A stretch of DNA of 64,000 nucleotides from contig NZ_CP156080.1 of the NCBI RefSeq assembly GCF_039830135.1, forward strand, positions 1-64,000, written 5' to 3'. Made by a program: the position numbers and the translations under genes. Source of the DNA: Defluviimonas sp. SAOS-178_SWC. Its GTDB lineage: Bacteria; Pseudomonadota; Alphaproteobacteria; Rhodobacterales; Rhodobacteraceae. Shown piece after piece: positions 1-9,185 of this stretch; within the stretch, counting starts at the first letter, position 1, and each line of letters begins with the position of its first letter. Under the pieces are notes generated by a model. That model was not told the origin of the DNA. It ran no database searches and saw nothing but the letters and a program-made list of their open reading frames with translations.

Positions 1-1293
1 ATGTATACCCACGAAGACCTGGCCCGGCTCCAGGCCCAGTCCCTGAAGATGCAAAGCTGGATCCGCCAGCAGACCTTCAGCCCCGAAAACGTCAAGACGC
101 TGCGGCGCTTTTCGTCCTGGGAAGTGTCCGAACTGATCTTCAAGATCAACCAGTCGACCTTCCGCGGGCGGCTGGCGGCGGAGCCCGACCTTCCCGGCGG
201 GGAAGTGGAGCCGGACGGGCGGCAGCGCTGGTTCTCGCTCGACGAGATCAACGAACTCAGGCGGAAGATGAAGATCAACCGCAAGTCGCTGATGCCCGCC
301 CGGCCCGCCGGCAAGCGCGCCTTCCGCGTCGCCGTCGCCAACTTCAAGGGCGGCGCCGGCAAGTCCACCGTGGCCCTGCACCTCGCCCATGCGGCGGCAC
401 TCGACGGCTACCGGGTGCTGGTGGTGGACTTCGACCCGCAGGCCACGCTCAGCCATTCGATGGGCCTGACCGACGTGGCGGAGGATTACACGGTCTGGGG
501 CATCATGGCCCGCGACCTGATCCGCGAGACCGACCGCATGAACGCCACCACCACCGGGGCCGCGTCCGGAACCGCCCTGCCCCGCCGCCAGATCCCCGCC
601 TCGATCCGCGATCTCGGGCTTGGTGAACTGCGCCACGCCGACTTCATCAAGCCGACCGCCTGGTCCACGATCGACATCGTGCCCTCTTGCGCCAATGCCG
701 CCTTCGTAGAGTTCGCCAGTGCCCAGTACCGGCACCTGAACCCGGAATGGTCCTTCTTCGCCGCCGTGTCGCGCTATCTCGACGGGCTTGGCGACGACGA
801 CTACGACCTCATTCTCTTCGACTGCCCGCCCGCCATCGGCTACCAGTCGATGAACGCGGTCTTCGCCGCCGACATGCTCTATATTCCGTCTGGCCCCGGC
901 TACTGGGAATACGATTCCACCACCAGCTTCATCGGCCAGCTTGCCGAGGCGCTTGAGGATCTTTCCGGCTTCGACGCGACCTTCCCCGCGGGGAAGATTA
1001 CCCTGCCAAAGGCCTTCGCCGATATCCGCTTCCTGATGACGCGGTTCGAGACCGGCAACGACCTGCACCGCGCGATGTTCGAAGCGTTCCGAAAGGTTTT
1101 CGCGTCACATGTGGCCGAACACCCGATCGAGATGACGCGCGCGGTCGAACAGTCGGGCCGCTTCCTCTCCTCGGTCTACGAGATCGACTACCGGGAGATG
1201 ACGCGGGAAACCTGGCGCCGGGCGCGGGCGAGCTTCGACCGGGCCTATGACGAATTCAAGGGCAGCGTCACCGCGGCCTGGGACAAGATCTGA
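1..1293 (+). CDS. parA: ParA-family plasmid partition ATPase
   Basis: A 430-residue partition ATPase that would segregate the replicon by ATP-dependent DNA binding and interaction with ParB. The deviant Walker A motif FKGGAGKST is at about residues 115-123. Residues 35-95 form an N-terminal extension resembling the winged-helix/HTH of long type Ia plasmid ParAs, so the protein probably also represses its own operon. parB follows 13 nt after the stop. Two 16-bp palindromes or near-palindromes lie inside the coding sequence (190-205 and 981-996). The ATG is at base 1, so upstream promoter and operator lie outside the window. A chromosomal Soj is unlikely given the N-terminal extension and context. 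Confidence 0.95.
   Translation: MYTHEDLARLQAQSLKMQSWIRQQTFSPENVKTLRRFSSWEVSELIFKINQSTFRGRLAAEPDLPGGEVEPDGRQRWFSLDEINELRRKMKINRKSLMPARPAGKRAFRVAVANFKGGAGKSTVALHLAHAAALDGYRVLVVDFDPQATLSHSMGLTDVAEDYTVWGIMARDLIRETDRMNATTTGAASGTALPRRQIPASIRDLGLGELRHADFIKPTAWSTIDIVPSCANAAFVEFASAQYRHLNPEWSFFAAVSRYLDGLGDDDYDLILFDCPPAIGYQSMNAVFAADMLYIPSGPGYWEYDSTTSFIGQLAEALEDLSGFDATFPAGKITLPKAFADIRFLMTRFETGNDLHRAMFEAFRKVFASHVAEHPIEMTRAVEQSGRFLSSVYEIDYREMTRETWRRARASFDRAYDEFKGSVTAAWDKI
190..205. promoter_or_regulatory. Imperfect parS-like palindrome in parA
   Basis: CTTCCCGGCGGGGAAG differs by one base from the perfect palindrome found three more times in parA-parB. It lies within the parA coding sequence. Confidence 0.45.
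981..996. promoter_or_regulatory. Candidate parS palindrome in parA
   Basis: CTTCCCCGCGGGGAAG is a perfect 16-bp palindrome inside parA. It encodes residues TFPAGK in the reading frame, the same frame and peptide as the copy in parB. Confidence 0.65.
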
Positions 1294-1306
1294 GGAGGGG
1301 CGGACC

Positions 1307-2428
1307 ATGAGCAAGAAGCGCCGCATGTTCGACATCGACATCCCGGTGGAGGTCGTGACCGACGGCCCGAAAACCTTCCCCGCGGGGAAGCTGGTCGAGG
1401 CCCCTGCCCGCCGCGGACCGATGGCCGCCGCCATCGCCGAAACCGCCGGCGCGTCGCGGGACCGCCAGGAGATCGAGGCGCAGATCCGGGCCGAGAACGA
1501 CGCGCTCGCGCATGAGCATGTGCGGCTGAAGCGCCTCGGCCTCGTGGTGGAGTTGATCCCGCTCGACCGGATCGGGATGCAGAAGCTGGTGCGCGATCGC
1601 AAGAAGGGCCTCGACTACGAGTTGAAGGAGTTGAAGGCCTCGATCCAGGAGCTTGGCCTGTCGAACCCGATCCGGGTCGAGGCGCGCGCCGATGGCGGCT
1701 ACGAACTGATTCAGGGCTACCGCCGGCTGAGCGCCTTCAGGGAGCTTCTGGAGGAAACCGGCGACGCGGAGCGCTACGGCGCGATCCCGGCCGCCGTCAG
1801 CCATCCGGGCGACAGCCTCGATGCGCTCTACCGCAAGATGGTCGACGAGAACCTTGTGCGGAAGGACATCTCGTTCGCCGAGATGGCGATGCTCGCGCTC
1901 GATTACGCGCGCGATCCCGATACCGGGGTGGACGATCCCGACAAGGCGGTCGCGGTCCTCTACAAGTCGGCGGGCTACCAGAAGCGCAGCTACATCCGCA
2001 CCTTCATTCGGGTGGTCGAACGCTTGGGTGGAGAACTGCGCTTCGTCGAGGAGATTCCGCGCGCGCTCGGCCTTGCGCTGGCTCAGAAGCTCGATGAGGT
2101 CGACGGCCTCGTCCTGATGATCCGCGAGGCGCTGAAGGACTGGGACAACCGCTCCGTCGAGGACGAGCTGAACCTGCTCCGGCGGTTCACCGGCGATATT
2201 CCGGACGGCGACGACCGCACCTCGCCGGCGGTGGTGAAGCAGGCGGTGGCGGCGACCCGGCCGGCGAAGGCCAAGACCAGCTTCCAGTTCGACCGGCGCG
2301 AGGGTCGGGGGAAATGCGTCGCGGCGCGTGGCAAGCTGGAAATCCAGCTCGATCGCGACTTCACGACCATCGACCGCCGCCGGCTGGAACAGGCGGTGCG
2401 GATGATGCTCGACCAGTTGGACGGGTAG
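1307..2428 (+). CDS. parB: ParB-family centromere-binding partition protein
   Basis: A 373-residue ParB partner of the upstream ParA, expected to bind parS and load the partition complex. The start ATG at 1307 has a strong AGGAGGGG ribosome site immediately after the parA stop; a longer reading from 1247 would overlap parA without reason. The ParB N-terminal domain is visible as LKASIQELGLSNPIRVEA followed by YELIQGYRRLSAFREL (about residues 110-150), then a helical central HTH region. A perfect 16-bp palindrome (1375-1390) lies in its own 5' end and a 20-bp version sits just after the stop, so it may bind DNA within its own operon. The RepB of repABC replicons is a related alternative, but no repC follows. 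Confidence 0.93.
   Translation: MSKKRRMFDIDIPVEVVTDGPKTFPAGKLVEAPARRGPMAAAIAETAGASRDRQEIEAQIRAENDALAHEHVRLKRLGLVVELIPLDRIGMQKLVRDRKKGLDYELKELKASIQELGLSNPIRVEARADGGYELIQGYRRLSAFRELLEETGDAERYGAIPAAVSHPGDSLDALYRKMVDENLVRKDISFAEMAMLALDYARDPDTGVDDPDKAVAVLYKSAGYQKRSYIRTFIRVVERLGGELRFVEEIPRALGLALAQKLDEVDGLVLMIREALKDWDNRSVEDELNLLRRFTGDIPDGDDRTSPAVVKQAVAATRPAKAKTSFQFDRREGRGKCVAARGKLEIQLDRDFTTIDRRRLEQAVRMMLDQLDG
1375..1390. promoter_or_regulatory. Candidate parS palindrome in parB
   Basis: Second perfect copy of CTTCCCCGCGGGGAAG, again read as TFPAGK near the ParB N-terminus. The same hexapeptide in two unrelated proteins suggests selection on the DNA site. Confidence 0.65.
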
Positions 2429-2440
2429 GGCAGGGGGCGG

Positions 2441-2460
2441 ACCTTCCCCGCGGGGAAGGT
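2441..2460. promoter_or_regulatory. Candidate parS, 20-bp palindrome after parB
   Basis: ACCTTCCCCGCGGGGAAGGT is a perfect 20-bp palindrome containing the 16-bp core, in the gap between parB and the convergent recombinase gene. As a non-coding copy it is the best candidate for the main centromere site; it could also act as a short hairpin. Confidence 0.65.
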
Positions 2461-2462
2461 TT

Positions 2463-3503
2463 CTACCCAAGCAGATCGGTCGCAGGGTTCTCCTCGATCT
2501 CCACATCCGCGTAGTACTTCTGCGCCTGCACGACCGAGCGGTGCAGCGACAGCTTCATCGCGGCGGCGAGCGGCGCGCCATCGAGCGCGGCCTGGGTCAG
2601 AAAGCCGGCGCGGAGCCCGTGCGGCGTGGCATAATCCTCCGGCAGGCCGGCCAGCCGCAGCCGGTGGCGCAGGATGACCCGGATCGCATCGGGTTTGAGG
2701 CGGCGGTCGAGCACGCGGTCGGCTTGGCTGACGGGGCGGAAGAGGGGACCGTCGGCGATTGCGGCGGCGCGGATCCAGTCCATGACGGCCTTCGCGGCGC
2801 GGCCTTTCAGCGGTAGGCGCGGGGCCTCGTCCTTCCGGGTGGTCTTGGTCTCCAGAAGCCTGAGCCAGATCAGGCCCTTGGTGGCGTAGTCGCCGGTGCC
2901 GATGTCCTCGCGGTGAAGCGCGGTGATCTCGCTCCGCCGCCGGCCGCCGGAGGCGAAGGCCAGCATCAGGATTGCCCGGTCGCGGAGACCCCTCAAGGAA
3001 TAGTCGCAAGTTTCGATCAGGCTCTCCAGCACGTCGCGGGTCAGAGGGCGGGGCGATTTCGGCTTGCGCGGTCTTGCGGCCGCCCGGCGGGCCTTGATCC
3101 GGGTCGCGGCGACCAGCGGCGCGTCGAACGGGCTCGCCAGGTTGCGCATCCGGTGGAAGGCCCGCCATGAGGCGATGCGGCGGTCGAGCGTCGCCGGGGC
3201 GGGGCAGGCGAGGGTCCGCCTCAGCCCCGCGCCGATCAGCGCCAGCGCGGCGTCTTGCGCCTTGCCGGGCGTGTCGGAGAGATCGGAGGCATGGTCGAGG
3301 ACGAAGCGCAGCGCCACGCGCTCCTCCTCGGGCCAGGCGAGGTCCTGCCCGAACCGCGCCCGCTTCCACGCGGCGATATAGACGAGGTCGCGCTCCCAGG
3401 CGCGGAGCGTGTTGTCCGGCGTGCCCTTGCGGAAAAGGTCACCGAGTGCGGCCTCGTCTTCGTCCGAGAGCGCGTGGGGCAGGGGAAGGGCAGGGGGCCT
3501 CAT
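2463..3503 (-). CDS. Tyrosine recombinase (phage integrase family)
   Basis: A 346-residue site-specific recombinase of the lambda-integrase/XerCD family. An N-terminal SAM-like core-binding region (about 25-150) precedes the catalytic domain. Visible catalytic elements are the first Arg in GGRRRSEITALH, the box PHGLRAGF (H-x-x-R), the later His in KLSLHRSVVQAQ and the nucleophile Tyr in KYYAD near the C-terminus. It is convergent with parB and only a few bases from the 20-bp palindrome. On a plasmid, dimer resolution is the likely job; mobility of an integrated element is possible, but no att repeats were recognised. Confidence 0.88.
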   Translation of the reverse strand: MRPPALPLPHALSDEDEAALGDLFRKGTPDNTLRAWERDLVYIAAWKRARFGQDLAWPEEERVALRFVLDHASDLSDTPGKAQDAALALIGAGLRRTLACPAPATLDRRIASWRAFHRMRNLASPFDAPLVAATRIKARRAAARPRKPKSPRPLTRDVLESLIETCDYSLRGLRDRAILMLAFASGGRRRSEITALHREDIGTGDYATKGLIWLRLLETKTTRKDEAPRLPLKGRAAKAVMDWIRAAAIADGPLFRPVSQADRVLDRRLKPDAIRVILRHRLRLAGLPEDYATPHGLRAGFLTQAALDGAPLAAAMKLSLHRSVVQAQKYYADVEIEENPATDLLG

Positions 3504-3642
3504 GTCGCGCCCCGCGTACGAGCCGGCGCTTTAACCCGCCTGAAAGCCGAGGCTGCGATCCTCTCTGGCATCCGCATCTCCCACGCCTTTCCTGCCCGAG
3601 TTGCGGCCCACTCTGCCCGAAATCGCGCGTTGATTTCAAGAG

Positions 3643-3667
3643 TCATGATAACGCATACTTATCATGA
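3643..3667. promoter_or_regulatory. Inverted repeat upstream of 3728 gene
   Basis: TCATGATAA and TTATCATGA form a perfect 9-bp inverted repeat with a 7-nt spacer in an AT-rich patch between the recombinase and the next gene. It is a plausible operator for the downstream HTH protein. Confidence 0.5.
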
Positions 3668-3727
3668 TTGATTCGATCTCCGCGAACATGCTTGAGTGCT
3701 GTGCAAAATCATCCAATAGTGCGCAGC

Positions 3728-4819
3728 ATGAGCCGAACCCATCAAACTCCCTTGGATGATCCAGACGATCCGGAGGCGGCAGCTGCGGGACTCTACGATC
3801 CGGACCCGGTCTCCGAAGAGAATCTCTGGTTCCTACCGGGCGAGGTCGCGGACGAGCTCGACCTCTTGCCGCCGGGGCCGCGGGCCGAGCGGCGGCCGCT
3901 CTTCGATCCGGCGGAATGGGGCGCGGCGCAGGACCGTCTGTCCGCGGACCTGGCGGAGCTTACGCTTCTCTTCGGCGCGCTCGACGAGCGGCTCCGCGCC
4001 GGGCCGCCCGAGCGGACCGCCGGCTGGCGCCACCGGCTCGCGCTTCTCGAGGTCGCCGATCTCGGCTGGTGGACCGGCGAGCGGATCGGGATCGAGCGGC
4101 TGGCACTCTGGGTCGGGCTCAGGCTCGGCGCGGTGGGCGCGGACGCCCAGGCGCTCGCGCGGGCCGGCTGGGCGGTGCGGCGGCTCTCCGGCGGGCCGGG
4201 GCCGGAGGCGGGCGGATGGGAGGCGGGGCTGACCGCCTTCCTGGGACGCAGCGCGCCGACGGGCGAGGAGGCCGTCGAAACCGTCTCTGATCTGGCCGAA
4301 ATCATGGCCGGGGCAGGGGGGCTTCACCCGGTGACGCGGGCGGCGATGCTGTTTCACGCCTGGCGGATGCTGGGGCAGGGCGGCGCGACCGATGTGGAGG
4401 CCGCCGCGATGGCCGCCCGCCACGCCGCGACGATGGCGCGGGGCGGTGGCGCGCTGTTCCTGCCGCTCGCCCTGACCGGACCGACGGCGCTCCGCGCGGC
4501 CGGGGCCGTGCCGGACCGCCTGTCGCGCTGGATTGCCGGGGCGACGCAGGCGGTGCTCGCCGCTCTTCTGCACCTCGACCGGATCCGGGACTGGCAGGCG
4601 CGCGCCGAAACCGCGACCCGCGACCTGTCCGGCCGAACCCCGGCGCGGCTGATCGAGGCTCTGACCGCCTGGCCGATGCTCTCCGCCCCGATGGCCGAGG
4701 AGTTGACCGGCGCCTCGCGCGCGGCGGCGCAGCGCAACCTCGACACCCTTGCGGCGCGGGGGCTGATCCGCGAGGTGACGGGGCAGGGGCGCTACCGGGT
4801 CTGGGCGGCGATGGAGTGA
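3728..4819 (+). CDS. RHE_PE00001-like plasmid HTH protein
   Basis: A 363-residue protein that resembles the rhizobial-plasmid family named RHE_PE00001 (DUF1612 plus a C-terminal HTH); the match is from recall of the pattern LALLEVADLGWWTGERIGIE and should be treated as moderate. The C-terminal ~60 residues look like a winged helix (LTGASRAAAQRNLDTLAARG). I chose the ATG at 3728; an upstream TTG at 3668 is possible but adds an unconserved leader directly abutting the inverted repeat. Molecular function is unknown. Such genes sit near plasmid maintenance functions, as here. Confidence 0.65.
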   Translation: MSRTHQTPLDDPDDPEAAAAGLYDPDPVSEENLWFLPGEVADELDLLPPGPRAERRPLFDPAEWGAAQDRLSADLAELTLLFGALDERLRAGPPERTAGWRHRLALLEVADLGWWTGERIGIERLALWVGLRLGAVGADAQALARAGWAVRRLSGGPGPEAGGWEAGLTAFLGRSAPTGEEAVETVSDLAEIMAGAGGLHPVTRAAMLFHAWRMLGQGGATDVEAAAMAARHAATMARGGGALFLPLALTGPTALRAAGAVPDRLSRWIAGATQAVLAALLHLDRIRDWQARAETATRDLSGRTPARLIEALTAWPMLSAPMAEELTGASRAAAQRNLDTLAARGLIREVTGQGRYRVWAAME

Positions 4820-4851
4820 CCGACGCCACATGCGCCAAGCGGATTGGGCCG

Positions 4852-4920
4852 TGTGTGCATCGTGAAAAACATTGCTGCACACGCGGATTGTGTGTATCAA
4901 TATCCTATTTGATGCACACA
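4852..4920. promoter_or_regulatory. TGTGTGCA-type repeats upstream of 4934 gene
   Basis: TGTGTGCATC (4852-4861) and GATGCACACA (4911-4920) are a perfect 10-bp inverted repeat. Between them TGCACAC (4876-4882) and GTGTGTA (4890-4896) form a second, smaller pair. The nested arrangement directly upstream of a start codon suggests an operator and promoter. Confidence 0.5.
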
Positions 4921-4933
4921 GTGGGCGTCCTTC

Positions 4934-5953
4934 ATGGAAATCGTAGCGCACAGCCGACCGGCGCTGGTGGCCTACCAGGATCTTCTGCGCCTCCATCTTG
5001 ACGAGCGCGCCGCCGGGTTCACGGGCAGCATCGAGGAACGGACGCGCAACGGGCGCACCTATCTCTATGAACGGTTTCGGCTTGGGACGGAGATGCAGAG
5101 CCGATACCTTGGCGAAGACACGCCTGAGTTGCGCGCCCGGCTGGAGAAGGCGCAGGCCCTCAAGGCGCAAGGCGACCAGCGCCGCGCGCGGATGACCCGG
5201 CTTGCAAGAACCCTGCGCGCCGAGGGGTTCGTGACCACCGATCGCGAAACCGGCTCGATGCTGCTGGCCTTTTCCCGCGTGGGCGTTTTCCGGCTTGGCG
5301 GGACGCTGGTCGGAACGACGGCCTACAGCCTCTATCAGGGCGAGCTTGGCGTGCGGATGGACTATGAGGAACTGGCGCAAACCGGCGATATCGACCTCGC
5401 CAGTTTCGAGCGGCTTTCCGTCGCACTGGAGGACAAGGTCGAGGAGAACCCCGGCGATATTCTCGCGACCCTCAAATTCGAGGCGGTGCCGGGGATCGCC
5501 GACCGGCAGGTCTGGAGATGGCGGCAAAGCCATTCCGAGGCGATGGTGGAGTTCCTGACGCCGGCCTTCGGCGAGGAATGCGTCAGACCGCTGCCGGCCC
5601 TGGGGGTGAGTGCCCAGGCTCTGAACTACCTGAACTTCCTGATCGCCGACCCCATTCCGGCGGTCGCGCTTTATCGCAGTGGCGTTCTGGTCCAGATCCC
5701 GCGGCCCGAGCGGTTCGCGATCCACAAGCTGATCGTGGCCGATCGCCGCCGGGGTGGACCCGACCACCTCAAATCCCGCAAGGATCGTGCCCAGGCGGCG
5801 TTCCTGATCGCTGTCCTGGCCGAAGACCGGCCCGACGAGCTTGCGGAAGCCTATCAGGACGCCCTGTCGCGCGGCCCGCGTTGGCGCACCCGCATGGCGG
5901 CGAGCCTCAAGCGGCTTCCCGAAACCGAAGCACGGCTTTCGGAGTTGCTGTAG
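4934..5953 (+). CDS. GSU2403-family nucleotidyltransferase-fold protein
   Basis: A 339-residue protein resembling the GSU2403 family of predicted nucleotidyltransferases. The recognisable block is RTLRAEGF followed by SRVGVFRLGGTLVGTTAY around residues 90-130, then MDYEELAQTGDIDLASFE, where the acidic DID segment would correspond to metal-binding residues. It is transcribed from a region with nested TGTGTGCA repeats. Members are scattered on plasmids and genomic islands and have no settled function; an antitoxin- or toxin-like role is possible but not shown here. The RND operon converges on it, with 67 bp between stops containing a GGCGGGG/CCCCGCC pair. Confidence 0.7.
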   Translation: MEIVAHSRPALVAYQDLLRLHLDERAAGFTGSIEERTRNGRTYLYERFRLGTEMQSRYLGEDTPELRARLEKAQALKAQGDQRRARMTRLARTLRAEGFVTTDRETGSMLLAFSRVGVFRLGGTLVGTTAYSLYQGELGVRMDYEELAQTGDIDLASFERLSVALEDKVEENPGDILATLKFEAVPGIADRQVWRWRQSHSEAMVEFLTPAFGEECVRPLPALGVSAQALNYLNFLIADPIPAVALYRSGVLVQIPRPERFAIHKLIVADRRRGGPDHLKSRKDRAQAAFLIAVLAEDRPDELAEAYQDALSRGPRWRTRMAASLKRLPETEARLSELL

Positions 5954-6020
5954 CGATCACGGAACTTGGCGGGGAGGGCGGGCAAGGCCAGGTGCCCCGC
6001 CGCCCCCGGCCGGGCGTTCC

Positions 6021-9000
6021 TCAAACCACGTTGGTGTCGGGGGCTGGCATCCCGGCCTGGTCCCTGACCTTCGTCCTGCTGAAGATGCGCGCCACGATAA
6101 CGAAGAAGAGCGGCACGAAAACGACGCCCAGAACGGTGCCCGTGATGGTTCCGCCCAGGACCGCGGAGCCGACGGCGGTGCGTCCGCCCGCGCCTGCGCC
6201 GGTGGACAGCGCGAGCGGCATGACGCCCAGCGAGAAGGCCAGCGAGGTCATGATGATCGGGCGGAACCGCTGGCGCGCCGCTTCCCTGACCGCGGAGTAG
6301 AGATCTTCCCCCGCCTCGAAGCGTTCGCGGGCGAATTCCACGATCAGGATCGCGTTCTTGCCGGTAAGGCCGATGACCGTCAGCAGGCCGACCTGGAAGA
6401 ACACGCCGTTCTCGAACCCGAACCAGTATGCCGCACCCATCGTGCCGAGGACGCCGATCGGCATGGCCAGCATGACGGAAAAGGGAATCGCCCAGCTTTC
6501 GTAGAGGGCCGCGAGGCACAGGAAGATCGCGGCGAGCGAAAGCGCGTAAAGGAGGGGCGCCGAGCCGCCGGATTCCTGCTCCTCCAGCGACAGCCCCGTC
6601 CAGGCGACGCTGTAGCCGGGCGGAAGCTGGGTGACCAGGCGCTCGATCTCGGCGATGGCTTCGCCGGTGGACACGCCGGGCGCGGGCGATCCCTGGATCT
6701 GCATGGCCGGCACGCCGTTGTAGCGGTTGAGCCCCTGCGGCCCGTGTTCCCAGCTCTCGCTGGTGAAGTTGGCGAAGGGCACGAGATCGCCTCCGGCATT
6801 GCGGACCCGCCATTTCTGCAGGTCGGACGGGGTCGCCCGGCTGTCAGGCTCACCCTGCACATAGACCCGCTTGATCCGGCCGTTGTCGTTGAAATCGTTC
6901 ACATAGGCCCCTGCCCAGGCGATATTGAGCGTGGTGCCGACATTGGCGGGCGTCACCCCCACGGCGCCTGCGGCGCGCCAGTCGATGTCGAGCTTGAACT
7001 GCGCCGCGTCCTCCAGCCCCGAGGGCCGGGCCGAGGCGATCAGCGGGCTTTGCGCGGCGAGGCCGAGAAGCTGGTTGCGCGCGTTGAGAAGCTGCTCATG
7101 CGTCTGGCCGCCCTGTGCCTGAAGGTAGAAGTCGAAGCCCGAGACGTTGCCGAGCTCGATGACCGAGGGCGGCACGATGGGAAAGACCATCGCATCGCGG
7201 ATGCCCATGAAGGCGGGGAAGGCGCGCCCCGCCACCGCCTGCACCGACTGGCCGGGCGCGGGGCGTTCGTCCCAGTCCTTCATGCGGACGAAGGCAAGGC
7301 CCATGTTCTGGCCCTGACCAGCGAAGCTGAACCCGACCACGCCGAACATCGATTCGACGTTCTCGGCCTCGACGCCGGTAAAGTAGCGCTCGACCTCCTC
7401 GACCACCGCCTGCGTGCGCTCGGCCGTGGCGCCGGTGGGTGCCTGGATCAGGGTCATCAGGATGCCCTGATCCTCGTCCGGCAGGAAGCCGGTCGGCGTG
7501 TTCTGGAACAGGAACACCATGCCGTAGCCGAGTGCGGCATAGACGATCAGCACCCGGACCGGCCGCCGGACGAGATGGCCCACGGTCCCGGCATATCCCC
7601 CGGTCAGCTTCTCGAACCCGATGTTGAACCAGCCGAGCGGACCCCGGTGGGTGTGATGCGCGTCCTTGGCCTTGAGGATCGTCGCGCAAAGCGCCGGCGT
7701 CAGCGTCAGCGCCACGAGGACCGACAGCGCCATGGCCGACACGATGGTGATGGAAAACTGACGGTAGATGACGCCCGTGGAGCCACCGAAGAAGGCCATC
7801 GGCACGAAGACCGCCGACAGGACCAGCGCGATGCCGATCAGCGCGCCGGTGATCTGCCCCATCGACTTGCGGGTGGCCTCGCGCGGGGGCAGGCCCTCCT
7901 CCTCCATGATCCGTTCGACATTCTCGACCACCACGATCGCGTCGTCGACCAGAAGGCCGATGGCAAGAACCATGGCCAGCATGGTCAGCGTGTTGATCGT
8001 GAACCCCGCCAGCGACAGGATCGCGAAGGTTCCCAGGATGACGACCGGCACCGCCAGCGTCGGGATCAGCGTCGCGCGGAAATTCTGGAGGAAGAGCAGC
8101 ATCACCAGGAACACCAGCCCGATCGCCTCGAAAAGCGTCTTCTGCACCTCGTGGATGGAGATCTCGATGAAGGGCGTGGTGTCGTAGGGGATGACATAGG
8201 TCACGCCTTCGGGGAAATACTGCTTGTACTCCTCGATGCGCTCCTTGACCCGCTCGGCTGTGTCGAGCGCATTGGCGCCCGAGGCGAGGTTCAGGGCCAT
8301 GCCGGAGGCGGGCTGACCATCGAAGCGGGCGATGGTCGCGTAGTTCTCGGCGCCGATCTCGACCCGCGCCACGTCCTGCAGCAGCACGAGGCCGCCATCG
8401 GTCTCGGAGCGCAGCACGATATTGCTGAAGTCCTCGGGCGTCGACAGCAGCGACTGCGCGGTGATGGTGGCGTTGAGCTGCTGGCCCTCGGGCGCGGGCA
8501 GCGTGCCGAACGCCCCCGCCGAGATCTGCGCGTTCTGCGCCGCCACCGCGTTCACCACGTCCGAGGGCGTCATCTCGAAGGCGGCGAGCTTGGAGGGGTC
8601 GAGCCAGATCCGCATCGCGTATTGCGCGCCGAAGACCTGCGCGCCGCCGACGCCTTCGATCCGGCTGAACTCGTCCACAAGGTTGGAGTTGAGATAGTCG
8701 GACAGGTCGGCCTGGTCGAGCCGCCCGTCCTCGGAGATCAGCGCGATCACCATGAAGAAGGAGGAGGACGCCTTTTGCACCCGGACCCCCAGCCGCTGGA
8801 CCGTTTCCGGCAGGAGCGGGGTCGCCTGGGCGAGCTTGTTCTGCACCTGGACCTGCGCCACGTCGGGATCGGTTCCGGCCTCGAAGGTGAGGGTGATGCT
8901 GGCCGTCCCCGCCGATGTCGAGGACGACGACATGTAGCGCATCCCGTCGAGGCCGGTCATCTGCTGTTCGATGATCTGGGTCACGGTGTTGGCGACGGTG

Positions 9001-9164
9001 TCGGCCGAGGCGCCGGGATATTGTGCGCTGATCCGCACCGAGGGGGGCGCGATCTGGGGATATTGGGCGACCGGCAGCGTGAAGATCGACAGAAGGCCGA
9101 CCCCCATGATGAGGATCGAGATCACCCAGGCGAAGACGGGCCGGTCGATGAAGAAACGGGCCAT
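6021..9164 (-). CDS. RND multidrug efflux permease (HAE1/AcrB-like)
   Basis: A 1047-residue inner-membrane trimeric proton/drug antiporter subunit. It starts [21 protein letters not shown], as AcrB-type pumps do. The proton-relay Asp pair is in [20 protein letters not shown] and the relay Lys in [19 protein letters not shown]; the HAE1 signature region with [21 protein letters not shown] is present. It lies 21 nt downstream of its adaptor gene and ends the operon. No TolC-type outer-membrane factor is encoded nearby, so it should borrow one from elsewhere. Substrate is unknown. The divergent TetR regulator is the obvious repressor. Confidence 0.97.
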   Translation of the reverse strand: MARFFIDRPVFAWVISILIMGVGLLSIFTLPVAQYPQIAPPSVRISAQYPGASADTVANTVTQIIEQQMTGLDGMRYMSSSSTSAGTASITLTFEAGTDPDVAQVQVQNKLAQATPLLPETVQRLGVRVQKASSSFFMVIALISEDGRLDQADLSDYLNSNLVDEFSRIEGVGGAQVFGAQYAMRIWLDPSKLAAFEMTPSDVVNAVAAQNAQISAGAFGTLPAPEGQQLNATITAQSLLSTPEDFSNIVLRSETDGGLVLLQDVARVEIGAENYATIARFDGQPASGMALNLASGANALDTAERVKERIEEYKQYFPEGVTYVIPYDTTPFIEISIHEVQKTLFEAIGLVFLVMLLFLQNFRATLIPTLAVPVVILGTFAILSLAGFTINTLTMLAMVLAIGLLVDDAIVVVENVERIMEEEGLPPREATRKSMGQITGALIGIALVLSAVFVPMAFFGGSTGVIYRQFSITIVSAMALSVLVALTLTPALCATILKAKDAHHTHRGPLGWFNIGFEKLTGGYAGTVGHLVRRPVRVLIVYAALGYGMVFLFQNTPTGFLPDEDQGILMTLIQAPTGATAERTQAVVEEVERYFTGVEAENVESMFGVVGFSFAGQGQNMGLAFVRMKDWDERPAPGQSVQAVAGRAFPAFMGIRDAMVFPIVPPSVIELGNVSGFDFYLQAQGGQTHEQLLNARNQLLGLAAQSPLIASARPSGLEDAAQFKLDIDWRAAGAVGVTPANVGTTLNIAWAGAYVNDFNDNGRIKRVYVQGEPDSRATPSDLQKWRVRNAGGDLVPFANFTSESWEHGPQGLNRYNGVPAMQIQGSPAPGVSTGEAIAEIERLVTQLPPGYSVAWTGLSLEEQESGGSAPLLYALSLAAIFLCLAALYESWAIPFSVMLAMPIGVLGTMGAAYWFGFENGVFFQVGLLTVIGLTGKNAILIVEFARERFEAGEDLYSAVREAARQRFRPIIMTSLAFSLGVMPLALSTGAGAGGRTAVGSAVLGGTITGTVLGVVFVPLFFVIVARIFSRTKVRDQAGMPAPDTNVV

Positions 9165-9185
9165 GGCGGGCTCCCCGGGTTGAGA

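Noticed and set aside
3668..3727. TTG start extending the 3728 gene
   Set aside because: Adds an unconserved 20 residues directly adjoining the inverted repeat; ATG 3728 is more likely.
1..4819. repABC replication module
   Set aside because: parA and parB are followed by a convergent recombinase, no repC is present, and the repABC-type GTTNNCNGCNGNNAAC palindrome was not seen.
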